52,476 nt of DNA from Streptomyces cyaneus (GTDB lineage Bacteria > Actinomycetota > Actinomycetes > Streptomycetales > Streptomycetaceae), in the NCBI RefSeq assembly GCF_004028635.1, contig NZ_RQJW01000027.1, positions 1 to 52,476 on the forward strand. The letters are read 5' to 3'. Position numbers and translations under genes: made by a program. How positions within the stretch are numbered: the stretch's first letter is position 1; each line of letters opens with the position of its first letter. Positions 16,339 to 25,584 of this stretch are shown piece after piece. The notes under the pieces are model-generated. The model did no database searches and was not told where the DNA came from. It saw nothing but the letters and a program-made list of their open reading frames with translations.

Positions 16339-18192
16339 CTACGCCAGACTGTCCCGCCACGCCCGGTGCAGATCCGCGAACCTGCCCGTCCCCGCGATGA
16401 GTTCGGCCGGTGTGCCGTCCTCGACGATCTGCCCGTGCTCCATGACCAGCACCCGGTCCGCGATCTCGACCGTGGACAGCCGGTGGGCGATCACGACCGC
16501 CGTACGCCCGTGCAGGACCGTCGACATCGCGCGCTGCACGGCCCGTTCGCCGGGGATGTCGAGGGAGCTGGTCGCCTCGTCGAGGATCAGCACGGCCGGG
16601 TCGGCGAGCAACGCCCGGGCGAACGCCACGAGTTGGCGCTGACCGGCGGAGATGCGGCCGCCTCGCTTGCGTACGTCGGTGTCGTAGCCGTCGGGGAGGG
16701 AGCTGATGAAGTCGTGCGCGCCGATGGCCTTCGCGGCCTGCTCGATCTCCTCGCGGGTGGCGTCAGGGCGCCCGATGGCGATGTTCTCGGCGACCGTGCC
16801 GGAGAACAGGAACGCCTCCTGCGTCACCATCACCACCCCGCGCCGTAGCTCGGGCACGGCCAGCTCGCGCAGGTCGACGCCGTCGAGGAGGACCCGGCCG
16901 TCGGAGGGGTCGTAGAAGCGGGCGAGCAGCTTGGCCAGCGTCGACTTGCCCGCGCCGGTGGAGCCGACGACCGCGACCGTCTGCCCGGCCGGAATCGTCA
17001 GGTCGAAGTGGGGCAGCACCTCGCCTCCGGTGCGGTAGCCGAACCGGACGCCGTCGAAGACGACCTCGCGGCCGGGGTGCTGGGACTCGAGTGCCGGGAG
17101 CTGCACGGGCGCCGACGGCTCGGGGACGGACGGCGTCTGGGCCAGCAGGCCGGCGATCTTCTCCAGGGAGGCCGCCGCCGACTGGTAGGAGTTGAGGAAC
17201 ATGCCGAGCCGGTCGATCGGGTCGTACAGGCGGCGCAGGTACAGCACGGCGGCCGCCAGCACACCCAGGGCCAGCGAGCCGCCCGCGACCCGGTAGGCGC
17301 CCCACAGCACGATCCCCGCGACCGCGGTGTTGGCGACGAGCCGGGAGCCGACGACGTAACGGGCCATCTCCAGCAGGGCGTCCCCGTTCGTCCGCTCGTG
17401 CCGGGCGTTGAGGACGCGGAAGTCGGCGTCGTTGGCGGCCTCGCGGCGGAAGGCGCGCACCGGGCGGATGCCGTTCATGGTCTCGACGAACTTGACGATC
17501 ACGGCGGCGATGGCGGTGGACCGCAGGGTGTACACGCGCGCGGCGCGCCGCCGGTAGAGCCGTACCAGGAGATACAGCGGCACGAAGGAGGCCACGGCGA
17601 CCGCGCCGAGGCCGAGGTCGAGCCAGAGCAGCATCGCCGAGATGTAGACGAAGGACAGGATGACGGTGACGAGTTCCTGCAGACCCTCATTGAGCAGCTC
17701 GCGCAGGGACTCCACGTCAGTGGTGGAGCGGGAGATGAGCCGTCCCGAGGTGTAGCGCTCGTGGAAGTCGACGCTGAGGGCCTGGGCGTGGCGGAAGATA
17801 CGGCCGCGCAGGTCGAGCAGCACGTCCTGGTTGACGCGGGCGGAGAGCAGGATGAACGCGTACTGCAGCACGCCGGAGACGAGAGCGCACAGCAGATAGC
17901 CGACGGCGACCGCGATCAGCGGCCCGAGATCGTCGCGCCGGAACGCCGGTACGGCCGAGTCGATGGCGTACGCCACCAGCAGCGGGCCCGCCTGCACCGC
18001 CGCCTGCTGGAGCAGCAGCAGAAGCGTGGTGACGGCGACGCGGGCCTTCATCGGGGCGAGCAGCGAGCGCAGGAGGGCGGCGGTGGCGCCCGGCGGAGTG
18101 GGCAGGACGTCACGGTCGAAGGGGTCCTGCGGCTTGCGGGGTTCCCCGGCGGGTTCGTCCTTGCCCGGTGCGGTGGTGGTGGGCGCCGTCAT
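16339..18192 (-). CDS. ABC exporter half-transporter (TMD-NBD), consensus Walker motifs
   Basis: 617 aa with a Pro/Lys-rich cytosolic N-terminus, a six-helix exporter domain (about 45-330) and an NBD. Walker A GSTGAGKS (about 409), Q-loop VMVTQEAFLF, Walker B LILDEATSSLD with the catalytic Glu, and H-loop VIAHRLS are intact; the signature is ISAGQRQL, a departure from LSGGQ. The gene upstream has the reciprocal pattern, so the two should assemble as a heterodimeric exporter like TM287/288 or BmrCD. Its ATG overlaps the stop of the upstream gene by 4 nt (ATGA), implying translational coupling and fixed stoichiometry. Substrate cannot be inferred. Confidence 0.93.
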   Translation of the reverse strand: MTAPTTTAPGKDEPAGEPRKPQDPFDRDVLPTPPGATAALLRSLLAPMKARVAVTTLLLLLQQAAVQAGPLLVAYAIDSAVPAFRRDDLGPLIAVAVGYLLCALVSGVLQYAFILLSARVNQDVLLDLRGRIFRHAQALSVDFHERYTSGRLISRSTTDVESLRELLNEGLQELVTVILSFVYISAMLLWLDLGLGAVAVASFVPLYLLVRLYRRRAARVYTLRSTAIAAVIVKFVETMNGIRPVRAFRREAANDADFRVLNARHERTNGDALLEMARYVVGSRLVANTAVAGIVLWGAYRVAGGSLALGVLAAAVLYLRRLYDPIDRLGMFLNSYQSAAASLEKIAGLLAQTPSVPEPSAPVQLPALESQHPGREVVFDGVRFGYRTGGEVLPHFDLTIPAGQTVAVVGSTGAGKSTLAKLLARFYDPSDGRVLLDGVDLRELAVPELRRGVVMVTQEAFLFSGTVAENIAIGRPDATREEIEQAAKAIGAHDFISSLPDGYDTDVRKRGGRISAGQRQLVAFARALLADPAVLILDEATSSLDIPGERAVQRAMSTVLHGRTAVVIAHRLSTVEIADRVLVMEHGQIVEDGTPAELIAGTGRFADLHRAWRDSLA

Positions 18193-19982
18193 CGGTCGGC
18201 CTCCTCGGTCCCGGCCATGAGGTGGGCGTACTCGGCGTTGCTGCGCAGCAGTTCGTGGTGGGTGCCGACGGCGGCGATACGGCCGTCGGAGAGCAGGGCG
18301 ACGCGGTCCGCCAGGAGCACGGTGGACGGGCGGTGGGCGACGATGAGGGCGGTGGTCTCCGCCAGCACGTCCCGCAGTGCGGCCTCCACGGCGGCCTCGG
18401 TGTGCACGTCGAGGGCGGACAGGGGGTCGTCGAGGACGAGGAACCTGGGCCGGCCGACGACCGCCCGCGCGAGCGCGAGGCGCTGGCGCTGGCCGCCGGA
18501 GAGGCTGAGGCCCTGTTCGCCCACCTGTGTCTCGGTGCCGTGGGGCAGCGCGTGCGCGAAGTCGGCCTGCGCGACGGCCAGCGCCCGCTCCAACTCGGGC
18601 TCTCCGGCTCCGTCTGCGGTCCCCATGAGAACGTTGTCCGCGACGCTGGCCGAGAAGAGGGTGGGCTCCTCGAAGGCGACGGCGACGAGGGAGCGCAGCT
18701 GTTCTCGGGGCATGGCGGCGATGTCGGCGCCGTCGAGGGTGATGTGGCCCGACGTCACCTCGTGGAGGCGGGGGACGAGGGCGGTGAGGGTCGTCTTGCC
18801 GCTGCCGGTCGCGCCGACCAGGGCCATGGACTCGCCGGGGCGGATGTGGAGGTCGACGCGGTCGAGGACGGGCGGGGAGTCGGCGGGGGCGTCGGGATAG
18901 CGGAACCGCACGCCGTGGAATCGCAGTCCGAGGTCCTCGCCGTCCTCCTTCACCGTCGAGACCTCGCGCCCCTCCGGCTCCGCGTCCATGACCTCGAAAT
19001 ACCGCTCCGTCGCCGTCGCCGCCTCCTGGCTCATGGCCAGCAGGAAGCCGATCGAGTCCACGGGCCAGCGCAGTGCGAGCGCGGTCGACAGGAAGGCCAC
19101 CAGCGTCCCCGCCGACAGCTCCCCGTCCGCCACCTGCACCGCGCCCAGCACCAGCGCCGCGCCGATGGCCACCTCGGGCAGCGTCACGATGACGCCCCAG
19201 ATCGTCGCCAGCAGCCGGGCCTTGCGCAGCTCAGTGCCGCGCAGTGTGCGAGACAGCTCCCGGAACGCCAGCGCCTGACTGCGGTGCCGCCCGAACCCCT
19301 TGATGATCCGGATGCCGAGCACGCTCTCCTCGACGACCGTCGTCAGATCGCCGACCTGGTCCTGCGCGCGGCGCGCCACCGCGGCGTACCGCTTCTCGAA
19401 GATCACGCAAGTGACCATCACGGGCACGGCGGGGATCAGGATCACCAGCCCCAGCGTCCAGTCCTGGAGCAGCATGATGATGACGCCCACGAGGATCGTC
19501 ACGCCGTTGACCAGCAGGAACGTCAACGGAAAGGCGAGGAACATGCGCAGCAGCATCAGATCGGTCGTGCCCCGCGACAGCAACTGCCCCGACGCCCACC
19601 GGTCGTGGAACGCCACCGGGAGCCGCTGCAGATGCCGGTACAGATCCGCCCGCATCCCCGCCTCGACGCCCGCCAGCGGCCGCGCCACCAGCAACCGCCG
19701 CAGCCCGAACAGCAACGCCTCCGCGAGGCCGAGCAGCAGCAGATACAGCGCCCCGAGCCACACGCCCGCCGGATCCCGGTCGGCGACGGGCCCGTCCACC
19801 ATCCACTTCAGGACGAGCGGAATGACCAGCGACGTACAGGAGGCGACAACGGCCACGAATGCGGCGGTGAACAACCGCACGCGCACCGGCCGGACGTACG
19901 GCCACAGGCGCAGCAGCGTACGTACGGCGGAACGGTCGGCTCGATCAGGTCGGTCCTCGGCGGTTGCACGTGTCGTCACCAT
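18189..19982 (-). CDS. ABC exporter half-transporter with degenerate Walker B
   Basis: 597 aa: exporter membrane domain (about 30-310) and NBD. Walker A GATGSGKT (about 386), signature LSGGQRQR (about 495) and H-loop IVAHRPS are intact, but Walker B reads FLVLDDPLSALD, with Asp in place of the catalytic Glu, and the Q-loop region reads VAFEEPTLF. This is the usual degenerate-site subunit of a heterodimeric exporter, complementing the protein encoded at 16339. It is the first gene of the leftward run ABC-ABC-ABC-ABC-nadE and begins at ATG 19982, about 20 nt from an intergenic region with palindromes shared with a divergent ABC gene. No strong ribosome site is seen. Confidence 0.93.
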   Translation of the reverse strand: MVTTRATAEDRPDRADRSAVRTLLRLWPYVRPVRVRLFTAAFVAVVASCTSLVIPLVLKWMVDGPVADRDPAGVWLGALYLLLLGLAEALLFGLRRLLVARPLAGVEAGMRADLYRHLQRLPVAFHDRWASGQLLSRGTTDLMLLRMFLAFPLTFLLVNGVTILVGVIIMLLQDWTLGLVILIPAVPVMVTCVIFEKRYAAVARRAQDQVGDLTTVVEESVLGIRIIKGFGRHRSQALAFRELSRTLRGTELRKARLLATIWGVIVTLPEVAIGAALVLGAVQVADGELSAGTLVAFLSTALALRWPVDSIGFLLAMSQEAATATERYFEVMDAEPEGREVSTVKEDGEDLGLRFHGVRFRYPDAPADSPPVLDRVDLHIRPGESMALVGATGSGKTTLTALVPRLHEVTSGHITLDGADIAAMPREQLRSLVAVAFEEPTLFSASVADNVLMGTADGAGEPELERALAVAQADFAHALPHGTETQVGEQGLSLSGGQRQRLALARAVVGRPRFLVLDDPLSALDVHTEAAVEAALRDVLAETTALIVAHRPSTVLLADRVALLSDGRIAAVGTHHELLRSNAEYAHLMAGTEEADR

Positions 19983-20110
19983 CAGCAGCGAGCCTACGGA
20001 TCGCCACTGACACTGCCCACCGAGTTTTGGCCGGACCGGGATCGGCCTTCGGCCCTACGACCTGCGTGTTCGAGCGGTCGTACAACCTTGCCCGGCCAGT
20101 CGTAGGCCGG

Positions 20111-20130
20111 CATCAACCGATCGGCTGATG
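20111..20130. promoter_or_regulatory. 20-bp near-perfect palindrome in divergent ABC intergenic region
   Basis: CATCAACCGATCGGCTGATG is an inverted repeat with one non-complementary position pair. It lies between the leftward exporter operon (start 19982) and the rightward ABC ATPase remnant (start 20188), the right place for a repressor operator. TACGAC/GTCGTA half-sites at 20056-20061, 20077-20082 and 20099-20104, and a 9-bp direct repeat GTTCGAGCG (20068, 20134), also lie in this interval. No regulator gene is adjacent. Confidence 0.45.
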
Positions 20131-20187
20131 CCTGTTCGAGCGCGACGGCCGATGTGCCGGAACCCGCCCCGCCGGGACCCTCGTGGC

Positions 20188-20642
20188 ATGGCATCCACAC
20201 CTGTCGTCGAAGTCAGCGGGCTGCGCAAGTCCTACAGCGGCCGGCCCGTGGTCGACGGCGTCTCCTTCGCCGTCGAGGAGGGCGAGATCTTCGGGATCCT
20301 CGGTCCGAACGGCGCCGGCAAGACCACCACGGTCGAGTGTGTCGAGGGACTGCGCGTCCCCGACGCGGGCCGGGTCCGGGTGACCGGCCTCGACCCCGTC
20401 GCCGACCACCAGGCCACCCGCCGGGTGCTCGGCGCGCAGCTCCAGGGGAGCGAGTTGCAGGCCAAGCTCACCGTCCGGGAGGCGCTGGAGCTGTACGCCG
20501 CCTTCTATCCGCGCCCGCTGGACTGGCGGCCGCTCGCCGAACGCCTCGGCCTGACCGCCAAGTCGACCACCCGGTTCGCCCAGCTCTCCGGCGGCCAGAA
20601 GCAGCGCCTGTTCATCGCGCTCGCCCTGATCGGCAACCCCCA
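20188..20642 (+). pseudogene. DrrA/CcmA-type ABC ATPase, truncated by insertion
   Basis: The product begins MASTPVVEVSGLRKSYSG and has Walker A GPNGAGKTT (about 45) and signature LSGGQKQR (about 138). It reads normally to ALALIGNP, then switches in frame into transposase-derived sequence, losing Walker B, D-loop, H-loop and the C-terminal third. It cannot hydrolyse ATP. Intact relatives (about 300 aa) work with an ABC-2 permease encoded next door; no such permease remains, so the insertion or a later deletion removed it. The divergent promoter region toward 19982 is intact. Confidence 0.85.
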
Positions 20643-21130
20643 GCATGCGGCCGGGGCCCGTAAACGGGGTGACCTGCAGAAAGAACCACCCGGCGGCGCA
20701 TTCACCGAGCCCTCTGATCACGGGCTGGGACGTTCGCGCGGCGGGTTCACCACCAAGCTGCACCTGGCCGTCGAGCAGGGACAGAAGCCCATGTCCATCG
20801 TGATCACCGCTGGACAGCGCGGGGACTCGCCGCAGTTCGAACCCGTGCTGGAGAAGGTCCGCGTGCCCCGCATCGGGTCGGGCCGACCACGTGTGCGGCC
20901 CGATCGCGTGAGGGCTGACAAGGCGTACGCCTCCCGCAGAAACCGTGCCCACCTGCGCCGACGCGGCATCCGTTGCACCATCCCGGACAAGGCCGACCAG
21001 GCACGTAACCGCACGAGGCTGGGCTCTCGCGGCGGTCGGCCGCCCAGATTCGACGCCGAGGACTACAAGGCTCGGCATGCGGTCGAGTGCGGCATCAACC
21101 GACTTAAGTGACCAGCACCGTCGCAACGGC
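20643..21130 (+). mobile_element. IS5-family transposase remnant (second ORF), truncated at both ends
   Basis: In frame with the ABC fragment, the translation gives GRSRGGFTTKLHLAVEQGQ, then VRADKAYASRRNR and HAVECGINRLK, which are DDE transposase motifs of the IS5/IS427 group including the second Asp and the final Glu. The 5' half of the transposase and the first catalytic Asp are missing. After NRLK a TGA interrupts, while QHRRNG continues in a shifted frame, so the 3' end is also broken. No terminal inverted repeats were found. It ends right at the stop of the neighbouring VOC gene. Confidence 0.8.
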
Positions 21131-21132
21131 CC

Positions 21133-21588
21133 TCAGACGACGTCGAATTCGTTGCCCTCGGGGTCCTGCATGGCGGCGGCGTAGAGCCCCATGTCCGGCT
21201 CATCCTTGATCCGCAGCACGGTGGCACCAGCTTTGACCAGCCGTTCCACCGCAGCCTTGACCCGCTGTGTGCGGACGTCCAGTGGGACGTCACGGCCCCC
21301 ACCGACCTTCAGGTCGAAGTGCCACCGGTTCTTGGCGACCTTCGCCTCCGGAACCTGCTGGAACCACACCCTCGGTCCACGTCCCGCGGGATCGATGATC
21401 GACTCCGGAATATCCCCGGCACCGGCCGGCAACTCTGCCTCGGGCACCCCCACCGCCGCCCAGTAAGCACGCCACGTGGCGTGCCCGCCCGGCGGAGGCT
21501 CAGGCACGTAGCCCAGGGCCTCGGCCCAGAAAGCCACCATTCTCTGCGGATCGGAGCAGTCGATCGTCAGCTGCACTGTCATCTCCAT
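21133..21588 (-). CDS. VOC superfamily (glyoxalase/bleomycin-resistance-like) protein
   Basis: 151 aa with the VOC pattern: start MTVQLTIDCSDPQRMVAFWAEALGY, central RWHFDLKV and C-terminal MQDPEGNEFDVV. The His in WHFDL and the Glu in DPEGNEFD are usual metal-ligand positions. It resembles the glyoxalase-like domain common in Streptomyces; the substrate is not predictable. No signal peptide is present. Start is ATG 21588 or ATG 21582, with no clear ribosome site at either. The gene is intact although an IS5 remnant abuts its 3' end. Confidence 0.85.
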   Translation of the reverse strand: MEMTVQLTIDCSDPQRMVAFWAEALGYVPEPPPGGHATWRAYWAAVGVPEAELPAGAGDIPESIIDPAGRGPRVWFQQVPEAKVAKNRWHFDLKVGGGRDVPLDVRTQRVKAAVERLVKAGATVLRIKDEPDMGLYAAAMQDPEGNEFDVV

Positions 21589-21640
21589 GCTTGGAGCATC
21601 CCAGGCAGGTCTGACAGACGATCCACTTTCACAACAGGCC

Positions 21641-23062
21641 CTACGCCGGGTACGGCAGCAGGGTGCCGGCGATCTTCTCCCAGGCCGCCTTCAGCTCGGC
21701 GAGCAACTCGGGCTTGTCGGGCGCGAGATCGGCCTGCTCGCGCTGGTCGGCGGCGAGGTCGTAGAGGTGGTCGGTGCCGTCGGCGTCCCGGTAGTACTTC
21801 CAGTCGCCGCGCCTGAGAGCCCGGTTGGCACGCACCCGCCAGAACAGGTCCCTCTCCGGCAGCGCCTCGCCCCGCAGCAGGTACCCGGCGAGGCTGGTGC
21901 CGTCCAGCGGAAACGCCGGGTCGGGCCGGGCGCCGCCCAGCTCCAGCAGGGTCGCCGTCCAGTCGGGGGTGAACAGCGGCTCGTGGCTGACCTGGTGGCC
22001 GTCGATGCGGGAGGGCCAGCGCACGAGGGTCGGCACCCGGATGCCGCCCTCCTGGAGCACGAACTTCTCGCCGCTCAGCGGCCACAGGTACGACCAGCGC
22101 TCACCGCCGTTGTCGCTCGCGAACACCACGACGGTGTCGTCCTCCTGCCCGGACCGGCGCAGCGCCCCGAGCACCTCCCCGACGGCGGCGTCGAGGCTCT
22201 GCACCATCTCCGTGTACTTCTCGACCGAGCCGCCGTCGTAGTGGTTGAGCGCCCTGCTCACCTCCGCCTGGGACTTGGCGGCGCGGATCTTCGCGGCGAT
22301 CTCGGCGCCGGTCTCCTCGTCGCCCTCCGCGAGCCAGGGCCAGTGCGGGGTGGTGAAGTTGAGGTTCAGCAGCCACGGCTGCTCGTGGTCCCGACTCACG
22401 TACTCCACGGCCCGCTCGGTGAGGACCGTCGTGTAGTACCGCAGGTCCTTGTACTCCGCGTCGCCCTCGTAGAGGTCGTACGTGCCCAGCTGGCCGAGCT
22501 TGGAGAAGTACTCCAGCACGCCCCCGAAGTTGCCGAAGAACTCGTCCCAGCCCGACTTGGTGGGGCTGTAGTCGGGCAGCCAGCCGCAGTGCCACTTGCC
22601 GATGAGGGCGGTGGAGTAGCCCGCCTTCTTCAGGAGCGAGGCGAGTGTGGGGTGGTTCGGGTCCAGCCCCTGCGTCTTGTTGGCGATCGGCTCGGCGAGC
22701 CCGCCCGGCGTACGGCCCGGGTACCGCCCGGTGTACAGGCTGAACCGGGTCGGCGAGCAGGTCGCCGACCCGGAGTACGCGTTCGTGAACCGCACCCCCT
22801 GCCGGGCCAGCCGGTCCAGGTGCGGGGTCTTGATGTGCGGGGCGCCGTACGAGGACAGGTCGGCCCAGCCGAGGTCGTCGCCGAGGATGACGAGGATGTT
22901 GGGGCGCTTGCCGGAGGCGGCGGGGCGGGCCCTGAAGGGGCGCTCGGCGGGGGCGGCTTCGACGGCAGCGGCAGCTTCGGCGGCGGTGGTCGTACCGGCG
23001 ACGGCGGTCACGGCACCACCGCCGACGAGACCACCGAAGGCACGGCGGGATATCTCAGGCAT
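21641..23062 (-). CDS. Tat-exported sulfatase (arylsulfatase family)
   Basis: A 473-aa type I sulfatase. The N-terminus MPEISRRAFGGLVGGG contains a twin-arginine signal, so the folded, metal-loaded enzyme is probably exported. NILVILGDDLGWADLSSYG supplies calcium-binding Asp residues. CSPTRFSLYTGRYPGR is the sulfatase signature, whose Cys (about residue 102) is converted to formylglycine. Later motifs include GKWHCGW and FASDNGGE. The usual C-terminal domain with DGHQVSHEPLFTPDWTATLLE is present and length is normal. Start is ATG 23062. The substrate (sulfated glycan or aryl sulfate) is unknown. The formylglycine-generating enzyme is not in the window. Confidence 0.93.
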   Translation of the reverse strand: MPEISRRAFGGLVGGGAVTAVAGTTTAAEAAAAVEAAPAERPFRARPAASGKRPNILVILGDDLGWADLSSYGAPHIKTPHLDRLARQGVRFTNAYSGSATCSPTRFSLYTGRYPGRTPGGLAEPIANKTQGLDPNHPTLASLLKKAGYSTALIGKWHCGWLPDYSPTKSGWDEFFGNFGGVLEYFSKLGQLGTYDLYEGDAEYKDLRYYTTVLTERAVEYVSRDHEQPWLLNLNFTTPHWPWLAEGDEETGAEIAAKIRAAKSQAEVSRALNHYDGGSVEKYTEMVQSLDAAVGEVLGALRRSGQEDDTVVVFASDNGGERWSYLWPLSGEKFVLQEGGIRVPTLVRWPSRIDGHQVSHEPLFTPDWTATLLELGGARPDPAFPLDGTSLAGYLLRGEALPERDLFWRVRANRALRRGDWKYYRDADGTDHLYDLAADQREQADLAPDKPELLAELKAAWEKIAGTLLPYPA

Positions 23063-23180
23063 GCGCTTCAGTCGATCAGCGGGCCTGGCCCCGTGACCAG
23101 GAATCCGGCGCGGAGTTCATGGGACTGCAACGCTGCCTCAGCAAATCACCCCCCCCGCGAATCACCGTCGCCCATCACCC

Positions 23181-25427
23181 TCAGTCGAGCACCCGCAGCA
23201 GCAGTACGGCCCTTGCCGGCACCGTGATCGCCGCCCCCGCCCGGTGCTCCACTCCCGGCGCCTGCCCCTGCTCCTCCCGCGAGGTGTCGACGACCACCTC
23301 GTACCGCTCCGCCCACGGCGGCCCCGGCAGCACGAAGCTCACCGGCCGGTCCCCGGCGTGCAGGACGGCCAGGAAACTGTCGTCGAGGATCGGCGCCCCC
23401 CGCTCGTCCCGTCCCGGGATGTCCCGCCCGGACAAGTACATGCCCAGCGTGGCGGCGGGCGCGTACCAGTCCCGTTCGGTCATCTCCGTGCCGCGCAGGG
23501 TGAACCAGGCCAGGTCCCGCAGCCCGTCTGCCGAATGCGCCCGCCCGGAGAAGAAGGCGCGCCGGCGCAGCACGGGATGCCGGTGCCGCAGCTCGATCAG
23601 CCGGGAGGTCAGGTCGAACAGCGCCTTCCAGCCCGGTTGCTCCAGCAGCCCCCAGTCCAGCCAGCTGATCTCGTTGTCCTGGCAGTACGCGTTGTTGTTG
23701 CCCCGCTGGGTGCGCCCCAGCTCGTCACCCGCGACCAGCATCGGCACGCCCGTCGACAGCAACAGGGTCGTCAGCAGGTTCCGCAGCTGCCGCCGCCGCA
23801 GCGCCCGTACGCGCTCGTCGTCCGTCTCGCCCTCGGCCCCGCAGTTCCAGGACCGGTTGTCGTTCGACCCGTCCCGGTTGCCCTCCCCGTTCGCCTCGTT
23901 GTGCTTGCGCTCGTAGGACACCAGGTCCCGCAGCGTGAAACCGTCGTGCGCGGTCACGAAGTTGACGGAGGCGTAGGGCCTGCGCCCGCCCCACGCGTAC
24001 AGGTCGCTCGACCCCGACAGGCGATAGCCCAGATCCCGTACGTCCGGCAGCGCGCCCCGCCAGAAGTCCCGTACGGCATTGCGGTAGCGGTCGTTCCACT
24101 CCGTCCACAGCGGTGGGAAGGCGCCCACCTGATAGCCGCCCGAGCCCACGTCCCACGGCTCGGCGATCAGCTTCACCCGCCGCAGCACCGGATCCTGCGC
24201 GATGACCGCGAGGAACGGCGACAGCATGTCGACGTCGTGCATGGAGCGGGCCAGCGCGGCGGCCAGATCGAACCGGAAACCGTCCACCCCCATCTCCGTC
24301 ACCCAGTACCGCAGCGAGTCGGTGATGAGCCGCAGGACGTGCGGCTGGACGACGTGCAGTGTGTTGCCGCAGCCCGTGTAGTCCGCGTACCGGCGCGCAT
24401 CCGACTGCAACCGGTAGTACCCGCGGTTGTCGATGCCCTTCAGCGACAGCGTCGGGCCCAGCTCGCCCGCCTCCGCCGTGTGGTTGTAGACGACGTCGAG
24501 GATGACCTCGATCCCGGCCGCGTGCAGGGCGCGGACCATCCGCTTGAACTCGCCGACCTGCTGACCGGTCGTACCGGAGGCGGCGTACGCGGCGTGCGGG
24601 GCGAAGTAGCCGATGGAGTTGTAGCCCCAGTAGTTGCGCAGGCCCTTGCGGAGCAGATGGTCCTCGTGCGCGAACTGGTGCACCGGCAGCAGTTCCACCG
24701 CCGTCACGCCCAGCTTGACGAGGTGCTCGACGGCGGCCGGGTGCGCCAGCCCGGCGTAGGTGCCCCGCAGCTCCTCGGGAATCCCCGGGTGCAGCTCGGT
24801 GAAGCCCCGCACATGTACCTCGTAGATCACCGAGTCGGCCCACGGCGTCTTCGGCCGGCGGTCGTCCGCCCAGTCGTCGTCATCGTGGACGACGACACCC
24901 TTCGGGACGTACGGCGCCGAGTCCCGGTCGTCGCGCACGGTGTCCGCGACATGCTGCTGGGGCCAGTCGCGGACATGCCCGTACACCTCGGGCGGCAGGC
25001 TGAAGTCGCCGTCCACCGCGCGCGCGTACGGGTCGAGGAGCAGCTTCGCCGGGTTCCAGCGGCCGCCGGTCCACGGGTCCCAGCGGCCGTGCACCCGGTA
25101 GCCGTAGCGCTGCCCCGGCATGACGCCCGGCACGAAGCCGTGCCATATCTCGTGCGTCAGTTCGGTCAGCTTGGCCCGAGTCTCCTTGCCCTCCTCGTCG
25201 AAGAGACACAGCTCGACGGCCTCCGCCCCGCCCGCCCACAGCGCGAAGTTGGTGCCCGCCACCCCGTCCGGGCCGACCCGGAAGCGGGCGCCGAGCGGCA
25301 CGGGCGTGCCCGGCCATACGGGCACGGCAGGGGCCTTGCGCTGCGCGCCGTTCACGACGGCGGCCGGGCGCCCCTCCTCAGCGGGGACCGCCCCGGCCAC
25401 CGCCTCCTGCTCGGCTGCGCTCGACAC
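23181..25427 (-). CDS. glgX: Glycogen debranching enzyme GlgX
   Basis: A 748-aa GH13 isoamylase-type enzyme that hydrolyses alpha-1,6 branches left after phosphorylase action. It has an N-terminal CBM48-type domain (VPLGARFRVGPDGVAGTNFA), then the barrel motifs VILDVVYNHTAE, VDGFRFDLAAA (nucleophile Asp), LIAEPWDVG (acid Glu) and FVTAHDGFTL (third Asp). I start at GTG 25427, which has GGGAGG about 6 nt upstream; the longer frame from 25442 would swallow that site. The gene is divergent from a lipoprotein L,D-transpeptidase gene. Together with glgP and glgE it completes glucan turnover encoded in this region. Confidence 0.94.
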   Translation of the reverse strand: MSSAAEQEAVAGAVPAEEGRPAAVVNGAQRKAPAVPVWPGTPVPLGARFRVGPDGVAGTNFALWAGGAEAVELCLFDEEGKETRAKLTELTHEIWHGFVPGVMPGQRYGYRVHGRWDPWTGGRWNPAKLLLDPYARAVDGDFSLPPEVYGHVRDWPQQHVADTVRDDRDSAPYVPKGVVVHDDDDWADDRRPKTPWADSVIYEVHVRGFTELHPGIPEELRGTYAGLAHPAAVEHLVKLGVTAVELLPVHQFAHEDHLLRKGLRNYWGYNSIGYFAPHAAYAASGTTGQQVGEFKRMVRALHAAGIEVILDVVYNHTAEAGELGPTLSLKGIDNRGYYRLQSDARRYADYTGCGNTLHVVQPHVLRLITDSLRYWVTEMGVDGFRFDLAAALARSMHDVDMLSPFLAVIAQDPVLRRVKLIAEPWDVGSGGYQVGAFPPLWTEWNDRYRNAVRDFWRGALPDVRDLGYRLSGSSDLYAWGGRRPYASVNFVTAHDGFTLRDLVSYERKHNEANGEGNRDGSNDNRSWNCGAEGETDDERVRALRRRQLRNLLTTLLLSTGVPMLVAGDELGRTQRGNNNAYCQDNEISWLDWGLLEQPGWKALFDLTSRLIELRHRHPVLRRRAFFSGRAHSADGLRDLAWFTLRGTEMTERDWYAPAATLGMYLSGRDIPGRDERGAPILDDSFLAVLHAGDRPVSFVLPGPPWAERYEVVVDTSREEQGQAPGVEHRAGAAITVPARAVLLLRVLD

Positions 25428-25584
25428 CTGTCGGCCTCCCACGGCTCAGGGACCACACGAATGTGGAAGGAGAGCCCCGGCGTCCCGTCCGCGGCTCCCC
25501 GTCGCGTCGTCCTCCCACATGTTCTGCCCACCGCATGGCTCGCACTCACGTTTCCCCAGGGCCGCCCCGGTCGTTGGGGTCTTC

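Noticed and set aside
20041..20062. Possible DevR/DosR-like box (GGGATCGGCC...GGCCCT)
   Set aside because: Spacing and bases depart from the known consensus; could be random GC-rich dyad.
20113..21126. Minus-strand 337-aa ORF opposite the ABC/IS5 chimera
   Set aside because: Composition typical of an antisense shadow; the plus strand carries clear Walker A and transposase motifs.
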